Origin: an uncultured Bacteroidota bacterium
GTDB lineage: Bacteria > Bacteroidota > Bacteroidia > Chitinophagales > Chitinophagaceae
Assembly (NCBI GenBank): GCA_903887005.1
Contig: CAISOH010000071.1
Location: forward strand, 1 to 45,993
Length of the DNA: 45,993 nt
Reading direction: 5' to 3'
Positions 25,113 to 31,817 of the stretch are shown piece by piece. Under the pieces are notes generated by a model that had not been told where the DNA came from, did no database searches, and saw nothing but the letters and a program-made list of their open reading frames with translations. Both the position numbers and the translations under genes were made by a program. Position 1 is the stretch's first letter. Each line of letters begins with the position of its first letter.

Positions 25113-25604
25113 CTATCTTGGCCGAATAAATTTGTTGCCATTGAAATGAATCATGTGGCTTGGAGAATCAACAGCCCAAACATTAGTTTCCCAAGCAATG
25201 TTGTCAGAATGGTTTGAAAACTCCAATAAATCAGGGAAAACGGTTACGTAAATTCTGCCAGCTTTACAATCCTTAAATGATTCTTCCAACTCTATTCTTC
25301 GTTTTGGAGAAACGGGCCCATGCGAGGCAATTGTCTCAATTAAAAATATCCAGTTGTTCTTTCTGTCATAAATCACAACATCCGGCAACTTACTATTCAT
25401 GTCAATAGGAATCTTTAATTCTCTCAATATTTTTTTATCAAGATGAGTGCCTTTATTTGTAATATCACCCACATACAATACTTCTCCGTCTTTGACAAAT
25501 TGAGGAACAAACTCATTAATAATTGCAGCTTGTATTTCATTATGCTTACTGGCAGAAAGCGTTACTGTTTTTTCATTACCAAGTTTAATAGCGGCATGTT
25601 TCAT
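25113..25604 (-). CDS. Stand-alone BsuBI/PstI-type restriction endonuclease catalytic domain
   Basis: A 163-residue protein that matches the C-terminal nuclease domain of BsuBI/PstI restriction enzymes throughout: TVTLSASKHNEIQAAIINEF, EVLYVGDITNKG, KLPDVVIYD (Asp75), FLIETIASHGPVSPKRR (Glu90, SHGP, Lys101), GRIYVTVFPD, and the closing WETNVW and HMIHFNG block. Full BsuBI/PstI enzymes are about 310 residues, with an N-terminal helical domain that is absent here. An in-frame TTG at 25646 adds only 14 residues. The PD-(D/E)xK-like residues appear intact, so it is probably an active DNA nuclease. No methyltransferase is nearby. It is the last gene of a three-gene minus-strand cassette with DUF262 and nucleotidyltransferase genes. 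Confidence 0.85.
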   Translation of the reverse strand: MKHAAIKLGNEKTVTLSASKHNEIQAAIINEFVPQFVKDGEVLYVGDITNKGTHLDKKILRELKIPIDMNSKLPDVVIYDRKNNWIFLIETIASHGPVSPKRRIELEESFKDCKAGRIYVTVFPDLLEFSNHSDNIAWETNVWAVDSPSHMIHFNGNKFIRPR

Positions 25605-25684
25605 AAAAAGTAAGTCTGATTTCTTTAATGAACATTTAGATATCAACGAAACCTAAAAATCATAAGCAGGATAATAGAGTTGTA

Positions 25685-26770
25685 TTATTGCCAAATACCT
25701 AACAATACATTCTCTAATGCTTCCTCTCTCCTTTTTCTACTACTTAAATCAGTAGAAGCCCTTAATCCCACAGCATACAGCATAATATTATCAGTGATAT
25801 TAACTTGATTATTCATCAAATTAGTGAATAAATTACCGCTCCCTTCTTCTTCTGAATCTTTTATTGTAGTAACATATCCTTCTAGATCTTTTGCAAATTT
25901 TAAAAGAATATTAGTTGCTAAATCTCTTTTTTCGCTACTTAGAGGAAGTCTAATTTTATTTTTTGCAAATATTAAAAACAAGGTGTAAAAATCAGATTTT
26001 TTAGACCATCTCGTTGCCCCGATATTTGGCAAAACCTGCAGTATTTCGCCTAATACTTTTTCGAATATATCAACTACATCATTTTTCTTATCAAAATCAT
26101 TTTCTTCATAAATTCTGTAAAATCTATCAAGTGATAGTTTCTTATTTTGGAGCCCATTTAGATATGCTATAGTCAATTCGCTAATAAATTCTACATCCAA
26201 CATTCTTTTTATGTCATTTGTGGAAAATACTTGAATTTTTTGCCAATTTTCCATATCTGCAAGATTATTCATTGTTTGAATAAAATCACCCCAATAAGTT
26301 GCATGCCTTAATTCTTGTGAATTTAATATAACATTATTTTGGTTTAATCTTTGGAATATAAGTCTCAATTCACTATCTGGTATTTCGGGCATCAAGCGCA
26401 CGATAAAACTATATTCATAAATTCTCTTTTTTAATTCGGGAAGCAGATCATCAAATGACATATCTCCAAACAGAGGCGTTTTGGCTGGGTCTATTGAAAA
26501 CTTATTGCCAATAAAATCCAAACAAGCCCTTATTCTTTGTTGACCATCAACTACTATATATTTAGCATCACCTTTATCATTGTAAATATCTTGCATGTAT
26601 ATTTCTGGGATGGGGTATCCACATAATATAGTATCAATCAAATAGCTTTTTTGCTTATCAGTCCAAACGAGATTTCTCTGAAATGGAGGTTTCATATCTA
26701 ATTCACCTTTTTCGTTAGCGTCTTTAAACCACTTTACGCTTCTTACGGTATTGTTTAAAAAAACTGGCAT
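25685..26770 (-). CDS. DUF262 (ParB/Srx-fold, DGQQR) protein
   Basis: A 361-residue protein of the DUF262 family. The N-terminal domain carries the expected motifs: MKPPFQRNLVWTDKQKSYLI, GYPIPEIYMQ and VVDGQQRIRACLDF, with DGQQR at residues 75-79, the phosphate-binding signature shared with GmrSD-type restriction factors where it couples NTP hydrolysis to DNA cleavage. LIFQRLNQNNVILNSQELRH is the usual closing part of that domain. The C-terminal half is helical. The DUF1524 HNH nuclease found in GmrSD enzymes is absent; the BsuBI/PstI domain encoded 80 bases downstream may take its place. The ATG follows the nucleotidyltransferase TAA by two bases, so the genes are coupled. Defence against invading DNA is inferred. 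Confidence 0.88.
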   Translation of the reverse strand: MPVFLNNTVRSVKWFKDANEKGELDMKPPFQRNLVWTDKQKSYLIDTILCGYPIPEIYMQDIYNDKGDAKYIVVDGQQRIRACLDFIGNKFSIDPAKTPLFGDMSFDDLLPELKKRIYEYSFIVRLMPEIPDSELRLIFQRLNQNNVILNSQELRHATYWGDFIQTMNNLADMENWQKIQVFSTNDIKRMLDVEFISELTIAYLNGLQNKKLSLDRFYRIYEENDFDKKNDVVDIFEKVLGEILQVLPNIGATRWSKKSDFYTLFLIFAKNKIRLPLSSEKRDLATNILLKFAKDLEGYVTTIKDSEEEGSGNLFTNLMNNQVNITDNIMLYAVGLRASTDLSSRKRREEALENVLLGIWQ

Positions 26771-26772
26771 GA

Positions 26773-27357
26773 TTATAATTTTTTACTTTGTATGTCCTTT
26801 AATTCTATTAAATTGTTAATATGGTATGCTCGAAGCGACTCAAAATCTTTATATATTCTGACTTTTATTTCTCTGCCAATAGTAGGTTTCATTTGAGACA
26901 TTTTCGATAAAGATTCTACCCATTCCTTGCCAAAAGGTAGTAAATGTATAATTTTATCAGCAGCGATAGTGCCATGATAAATTAATCTTTTTTTATGGTC
27001 ATAATATAAACCTCTTTCCAAATAATTTAGAGTAAATATTTTTGTTCCGATGTTTATTAGGGTTTGCCATGAAACATCAAAGTAATGAGAAGACACAATT
27101 GCTATATCAATATCAGAATACTTGTCAAAATCATCTAATTTTTTATGAGGACTTAAGCTAAACCCAATGCAAGAACTTCCAACAAATACTATTGATTTAC
27201 TATCCACACCAATTAAACGAGCTAACCTTTCTTTCCAATGAATATATTGGTCTTCATTATCGAAAATATAAGGTACTCTATCAATTAACCACCTCGAGGC
27301 TAAATATGAGAATGGCTGTTTATTTTCAATTAAGTCCTGAATAAATTGCTCTTTCAT
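26773..27357 (-). CDS. Pol-beta-type nucleotidyltransferase-like protein
   Basis: A 194-residue protein with the nucleotidyltransferase signature: VFVGSSCIGFSLSPHK (GSS at residues 60-62) followed by KYSDIDIAIVSS with Asp82 and Asp84 as metal ligands. The third acidic residue is not obvious. The preceding helices (SYLASRWLIDRVPYIF, DQYIHWKERLARLIG) and the tail (VRIYKDFESLRAYHINNLIE) are not assigned. Possible activities include nucleotide transfer to a protein or small molecule, or an antitoxin-like role as in MNT/HEPN pairs. It is the first gene of the cassette with DUF262 and the PstI-type nuclease. The region is visibly richer in A+T than neighbouring genes, hinting at acquisition by transfer. 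Confidence 0.8.
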   Translation of the reverse strand: MKEQFIQDLIENKQPFSYLASRWLIDRVPYIFDNEDQYIHWKERLARLIGVDSKSIVFVGSSCIGFSLSPHKKLDDFDKYSDIDIAIVSSHYFDVSWQTLINIGTKIFTLNYLERGLYYDHKKRLIYHGTIAADKIIHLLPFGKEWVESLSKMSQMKPTIGREIKVRIYKDFESLRAYHINNLIELKDIQSKKL

Positions 27358-27412
27358 TGATTAATATGGCAAGGGTTATTTCACTTAAAAATAGACAATT
27401 AATTGCAAATTT

Positions 27413-27769
27413 TCACTTCCCCTTCTTCACGCTCATAATAATATCAGATTCTTCTTTAGCGCGTTCTATCAAAACAGGCGTATGATTGCGCGCTGATTCT
27501 TTGAGCAGCTTTATGTATGCCGGATTAGCATCCTTAGGTAGTTTATATCTTCGCTGTGATATCTGGAATATAACGGAGATGTATGTTTCATTATTGTTTG
27601 GTGGTTCTACTGCTATTACTGTCATGGGCCTGACAACCCCTTTTACCTTGTTTTTATGTTTCCGGGGAGCAGCTGTTAGCGGGAATGCTGATACCATAAA
27701 CAATAAACTCAACATGAAAATACATGTTGAGTTTATCAGTAGCTTTTTATGAGTGCTTTCTACGGGCAT
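27413..27769 (-). CDS. Small secreted protein overlapping the glutaminase gene
   Basis: A 118-residue protein with a signal-peptide-like N-terminus (basic KK, then INSTCIFMLSLLFMVSAFPL, cleavage near TAA-AP). The mature part is small and basic (RKHKNKVKGVVRP; YISVIFQISQRRYKLPKDAN; VLIERAKEESDIIMSVKKGK) and matches no family I recognise. Its ATG lies ten bases inside the end of the upstream protein-glutaminase gene, so the two are co-translated. This suggests a partner, chaperone or inhibitor of that enzyme, which is inference. An internal ATG (codon 19) lies within a perfect hairpin described separately and is an alternative start. Confidence 0.65.
   Translation of the reverse strand: MPVESTHKKLLINSTCIFMLSLLFMVSAFPLTAAPRKHKNKVKGVVRPMTVIAVEPPNNNETYISVIFQISQRRYKLPKDANPAYIKLLKESARNHTPVLIERAKEESDIIMSVKKGK
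27703..27736 (-). promoter_or_regulatory. Perfect 14-bp hairpin just after a start codon
   Basis: ATAAACTCAACATG at 27703-27716 and its exact complement CATGTTGAGTTTAT at 27723-27736 enclose a six-base loop. The hairpin begins 33 bases after the ATG of the 118-residue gene, inside its signal-peptide codons, and contains an alternative in-frame ATG. It could modulate translation or transcription read-through between the two overlapping genes. Confidence 0.6.
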
Positions 27770-28836
27770 GTTTTTAATAAACTATAATGAACCAGTGTAG
27801 TATCTGTATCTGCATACATTGGGTCTGTCATAAAGTGGGAGGTATCAGTTGGTCCGTATGATGAAGTTGGCTGAATGTTAAATGAAGTAACCTTTGCTTT
27901 ACCTGAGCAGGCAGGATTCGCCTGGGCGTGAAGCCAGGCAGCAAGCGTTACAGGCTGATCGAACATGGCAGGGTCAAATACATAAGCCTTCACGCCGGAA
28001 GGTGTTTTTATATTTACCAATGGTGCCACATGGTACCACCAGTTGATACAGCATCCGCCCCATTTTTCACCCTTTACAGACAGTGAATAAGTGCCGGGAT
28101 AAGCAAAACTAAAAACTTTGTGTGTTGCGTAATTATACTTGTTATTTATGATATAGCACATCTTGTGCGCCCGCGCATAACAGCCGTCTTGACAATATTG
28201 AAAAGAAATACAAAAATCAATACCGTAAGGGCCGGGCAGTGCGCAGCACTGGTGAGTTATATAATCAAACATCATTTGCGCAGTAGCCATATCGGGTATC
28301 ACACTTGTAAGCCCGGCAGTAGTCGTATTTATTGCAGCTATCCCCAAATTATTAATAACATCAGGGTTGGTTGTCTCAACATCCATATTATATGATGAGC
28401 CCGGGTTACTCACAATTTTCCGGGAAGTATGTATCATTCCTTCCTGGGCTGAAACCTGAATAACACCAGTTACTATAGCTTTCCATGGGTCAAAAGTTAT
28501 TTTCACCGCCTTATTTTCATTAAGGGCAGATCTTAATCCGGCAAGAACTGATGCATCATTTATATTGAACAGTTCTTCCAGTTCTCTGAATATTACCGAA
28601 GTAGTACCATCAGCAGAAGTACTTATATCCAATACGGTAACAATTTTTGTTTGTGGCTCACCTTGTGCCAATGGCCTGATGGCATTTTTTTCAGATACAG
28701 GAGTTGTTAACGTCGCTGCCCCCGGGGCATGGGTGCTCTTATTACACGCGTTTACCAGCGCCAGCGTGCCCGCAACAACTATTAAATAGAAGGAAGCGGT
28801 AAGCAGTACACTCTTCCGTGAAGTAAATTTTTTCAT
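27760..28836 (-). CDS. Predicted protein-glutamine glutaminase lipoprotein
   Basis: A 358-residue protein with an N-terminal lipoprotein signal (hydrophobic run then LALVNAC, lipidated Cys31). Residues about 195-358 resemble the protein-glutaminase of Chryseobacterium proteolyticum, which deamidates glutamine side chains in proteins. The catalytic triad can be assigned to Cys219 (DGCYARAHKM), His269 (WWYHVAPLV) and Asp288 (YVFDPAMF), all in the family's local context, together with the downstream TLAAW and the final HYSLLKTC. The 31-190 region resembles the pro-region that keeps the enzyme inactive until processed, although this is inferred. Several extra Cys suggest disulfides. It should be anchored at the outer or inner membrane. 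The next gene overlaps it by ten bases. Confidence 0.82.
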   Translation of the reverse strand: MKKFTSRKSVLLTASFYLIVVAGTLALVNACNKSTHAPGAATLTTPVSEKNAIRPLAQGEPQTKIVTVLDISTSADGTTSVIFRELEELFNINDASVLAGLRSALNENKAVKITFDPWKAIVTGVIQVSAQEGMIHTSRKIVSNPGSSYNMDVETTNPDVINNLGIAAINTTTAGLTSVIPDMATAQMMFDYITHQCCALPGPYGIDFCISFQYCQDGCYARAHKMCYIINNKYNYATHKVFSFAYPGTYSLSVKGEKWGGCCINWWYHVAPLVNIKTPSGVKAYVFDPAMFDQPVTLAAWLHAQANPACSGKAKVTSFNIQPTSSYGPTDTSHFMTDPMYADTDTTLVHYSLLKTCP

Positions 28837-29038
28837 TGTGTTTTTTTATGAAGTAAAATCAGACGCTTTTATTCTTTCAGTGCCCAAAACATATAACTAA
28901 CCACACAAAGTACATATTTTATAATTTCTAACCAAAATTTTTATAAACATATTAATTTATCTTTTTTGTCATACTATATCTTACAATTTTGGTAACTTTC
29001 CATAATTTATGAGCTTACTTACTTCTTAATCAGGTTTG

Positions 29039-30511
29039 ATGAAAAATAAACTAATGGTTATTGTCGCATTGTTATGCATTAATACTGCGTTTGCACAACA
29101 AGCCGGAAATCTTTCCATACGCAGGCCTGAACATAACAGAATACTCAACTGTTTGCTTCAGCAAAACAATGGCACAAATGCTGCAATGAAAAGCACTGGC
29201 GGAATTCCCGGCGAAAGAGTTATTGCACAAAGCACCAGGGACAGTACCATGCAAAATTTGTTTGATTCTGTAAAACTGGGATATAGTCTTTACCGGACTT
29301 CTAAGTATGATTATAATACCATGATCTATGCCTACAATTATCCCTATAATACATCGCCTGTATTTAATAACAATGGGGGCATTTTCGGAAAGCCGCAGGT
29401 GTTATTCGATACATTTATGAGATGGACTATTGACCCTAATACTTATTGGTTCGGCTACTACGAAACAGCTTATGCCACCTATGACGCGAATAGTAACATG
29501 ACCGGGTACCTGGACCTTATGGCCGATTCCTCATTTAATCCGAATATGCTTTATGCCAATAAATTTAATGCCGCAAAAAACATTGATACCGGTTATGCGT
29601 ATAATTGGAATAGCGGACATGCTGACAGCGCCTTCAAACAATTTTATGCTTACAACTCCGCCAATAAACTTACTAAGGACAGTACCTATGAATATCATTT
29701 AGGCATATGGCGTCTTGCTTCAAAATCTATTTATACTTATGATGGATCAAACAATTTAATCCAGATAGATAATTATGCCAACACTACAGATACCAGCTTT
29801 TTATTACCATTAATTGAGCAGTACAAGTATGTCAATACCTATGACGCAAGCAACAGGCTTTTAAGCGTATTTAGCAGTTTTTTTGATGGTACAGCTCTTT
29901 CGCCTTATATAAAAGATACGTTTGCTTATAGCGGAACATACACCTATCACAACTCCTGGAAAGAGTATCAGTGGGATCCTATTAATGGATATTGGGCGCC
30001 CTGGTATTACATGTCTAAAGTAATCAATTCGGGTACCGGCTTACCTGATACCGTTATGATAAATGATTTTGATAGCCTGTTAAATACATGGGTACCGCAT
30101 ACCATGGAAGTTATGACTTACAATTCTTCTAAAGATCCGGTTTTGCTAAAGGATTATGAATATAATTTTTCTTATTTCCCGGCTAAACCAAGCTTTTTCA
30201 CCTTCTATTTTTATGGTTCTTATTTAGACAAGACCGGAGTTAAGGATGTCACTTCGCTTAATGATAAGGTAAAGGTTTTCCCTAACCCAACTGCCGGTAC
30301 TATAACAATAACCCAATTGGATGTCCCGAAAAATACTCCTGTTTCTATTCTGCTGACGAATGCAAACGGGCAGTTGCTAAGCCGTACTAGTATCTATTGG
30401 CAAAATGAAGCGCAAATGTCTATATCCGATCTTATTCCCGGTGTATATTGGTTAGTGATACAGGGTGCCTCAGGTAATATACTGCATCGTGAGGCAGTGG
30501 TGAAGCAATAA
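29039..30511 (+). CDS. T9SS-secreted protein of unknown function
   Basis: A 490-residue secreted protein. MKNKLMVIVALLCINTAFAQ is a clear signal peptide; the ATG at 29039 is preferred over the adjoining TTG at 29036. The body is rich in Tyr, Asn, Ser and Thr with repeated YxxxxYDxxNxLxxI elements (IYTYDGSNNLIQIDNYANT, YVNTYDASNRLLSVFSSFFD), resembling YD-type beta-strand repeats. The last about 75 residues form a type A T9SS sorting domain (KVFPNPTAGTITITQLD, NANGQLLSR, LIPGVYWLVI). Function is unknown. The fdhD ATG follows after 20 bases, so the two may be co-transcribed by proximity. Confidence 0.82.
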   Translation: MKNKLMVIVALLCINTAFAQQAGNLSIRRPEHNRILNCLLQQNNGTNAAMKSTGGIPGERVIAQSTRDSTMQNLFDSVKLGYSLYRTSKYDYNTMIYAYNYPYNTSPVFNNNGGIFGKPQVLFDTFMRWTIDPNTYWFGYYETAYATYDANSNMTGYLDLMADSSFNPNMLYANKFNAAKNIDTGYAYNWNSGHADSAFKQFYAYNSANKLTKDSTYEYHLGIWRLASKSIYTYDGSNNLIQIDNYANTTDTSFLLPLIEQYKYVNTYDASNRLLSVFSSFFDGTALSPYIKDTFAYSGTYTYHNSWKEYQWDPINGYWAPWYYMSKVINSGTGLPDTVMINDFDSLLNTWVPHTMEVMTYNSSKDPVLLKDYEYNFSYFPAKPSFFTFYFYGSYLDKTGVKDVTSLNDKVKVFPNPTAGTITITQLDVPKNTPVSILLTNANGQLLSRTSIYWQNEAQMSISDLIPGVYWLVIQGASGNILHREAVVKQ

Positions 30512-30531
30512 AACAATTCTCTGATTCTATT

Positions 30532-31365
30532 ATGCCTGTTCCGTCAGTAGCACATGTACCGGTCAAAAGAGTAAAAGAGGCAAATATCAGCGATGCTGAT
30601 GATATGCTGGCCGTGGAAGAACCCATGGAGATAAGGCTGGGATATACTGCTGCCGGTAAGCCTGTTCAGAAAAGCATTTCAGTAACCATGCGCACCCCCG
30701 GCAATGACTTCGAGCTTGCTGCTGGTTTTCTATACACAGAGGGTATCATCAGGTCTGTTGCGGATGTTATTTCCGTAAAGTATGCTAATGAACAAAAAGA
30801 GCAGGTCGTACTGGTTAATCTAAAAGATACGGTAATACCAGACATCAGCAAACTGGAACGAAACTTTTATACATCTTCCAGTTGCGGCGTATGCGGAAAG
30901 GCGTCAATTGAAGCGGTCTTCGCGGCTTGTAATATCCTGGAATCAAAAGATAATCTGCGCTTCTCTCCCGGCATAATATATCAGTTGCCTGATATTCTCC
31001 GCAAACACCAGGATGTGTTTGAGCATACAGGCGGCCTGCATGGTTGCGCATTATTTGATGCCAGCGGCACCCTTGTATTAACCCGTGAAGATGTAGGCCG
31101 GCATAACGCCCTCGATAAACTGATCGGCGCGGCTCTTAATGGCGGTATCCTGCCCTTAGACAAGCATTTATTGTTATTGAGCGGCAGGGCCAGTTTCGAG
31201 CTGATGCAAAAGGCCGCCATGGCAGGCATAAAAGTTGTAGCTGCAGTAGGCGCTCCTTCAAGCCTGGCGGTGCAGATGGCGGAAGAGTGGGGTATGACCC
31301 TCATAGGTTTTTTGCGTGGCGAACGCTTCAATATATACTCAGGTGCAGAAAGAATCGTAATTTAG
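30532..31365 (+). CDS. fdhD: Formate dehydrogenase accessory sulfurtransferase FdhD
   Basis: A 277-residue protein that passes sulfur from IscS to the molybdenum/tungsten bis-MGD cofactor of formate dehydrogenases. The essential CxxC is at Cys118 and Cys121 (SSSCGVCGKASIEA). Other family landmarks are FELAAGFLYTEGIIR, GGLHGCALFD, VLTREDVGRHNALDKLIG, LSGRASFELMQKAAMAGI and VAAVGAPSSLAVQMAE. Its presence implies a molybdenum-dependent oxidoreductase elsewhere in the genome, since none is encoded here. The small gene after it is its usual Bacteroidota companion. Confidence 0.95.
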   Translation: MPVPSVAHVPVKRVKEANISDADDMLAVEEPMEIRLGYTAAGKPVQKSISVTMRTPGNDFELAAGFLYTEGIIRSVADVISVKYANEQKEQVVLVNLKDTVIPDISKLERNFYTSSSCGVCGKASIEAVFAACNILESKDNLRFSPGIIYQLPDILRKHQDVFEHTGGLHGCALFDASGTLVLTREDVGRHNALDKLIGAALNGGILPLDKHLLLLSGRASFELMQKAAMAGIKVVAAVGAPSSLAVQMAEEWGMTLIGFLRGERFNIYSGAERIVI

Positions 31366-31416
31366 CGGCATAATCAGGCTTTTGAATTTTGGCTTTTGAA
31401 TTTTGAATTTTAAATT

Positions 31417-31788
31417 ATGAAAATCCGTATAAAAGGCAATTCCATTCGTATGCGTTTGTCCCGTTCTGAAGTGGCCAGGTTTGCTAAAGAAGGTTACCTG
31501 GAAGAATGCACTGAATTTGGAAGCAATGCATTTGTTTATGCGCTCCGCAGAGTGGAAGAAGGAAAGGAACTATCTGCCGGTTTTGCCGATGGGAAAATTA
31601 CAATGATCGTTCCTGCTTCAACAGCGAATGAATGGACAACAACCGACAAGGTAGGTTTTGACGGCAATATGGATACCGGGAGCGGCAAACAACTGTACCT
31701 GCTGCTCGAAAAAGATTTTAAATGTATTGACCCCGCGCATGAAGATCAGTCTGATAATTATGAACACCCGGATATATCGTGCAACTAA
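31417..31788 (+). CDS. DUF7009-like small protein, companion of fdhD
   Basis: A 123-residue cytoplasmic protein beginning MKIRIKGNSIRMRLSRSEVA, followed by alternating strands and ending in a Cys/Asp-rich tail (LEKDFKCIDPAHEDQSDNYE). I recall this family as a short protein encoded next to formate-dehydrogenase or molybdenum-cofactor genes in Bacteroidota, and here it follows fdhD by 51 bases. No catalytic motif is visible. The His/Asp/Cys-rich end could bind a metal. A role in molybdoenzyme maturation is inferred from context. Short TTTTGAATTTT repeats fill the gap before it. Confidence 0.7.
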   Translation: MKIRIKGNSIRMRLSRSEVARFAKEGYLEECTEFGSNAFVYALRRVEEGKELSAGFADGKITMIVPASTANEWTTTDKVGFDGNMDTGSGKQLYLLLEKDFKCIDPAHEDQSDNYEHPDISCN

Positions 31789-31817
31789 GTATGCGAAACA
31801 TCGGACCAGGCATCATT

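Noticed and set aside
25113-27357. Classical type II restriction-modification system
   Set aside because: The BsuBI/PstI domain is truncated to its catalytic part and no DNA methyltransferase is encoded in the window; DUF262 and nucleotidyltransferase partners point elsewhere.
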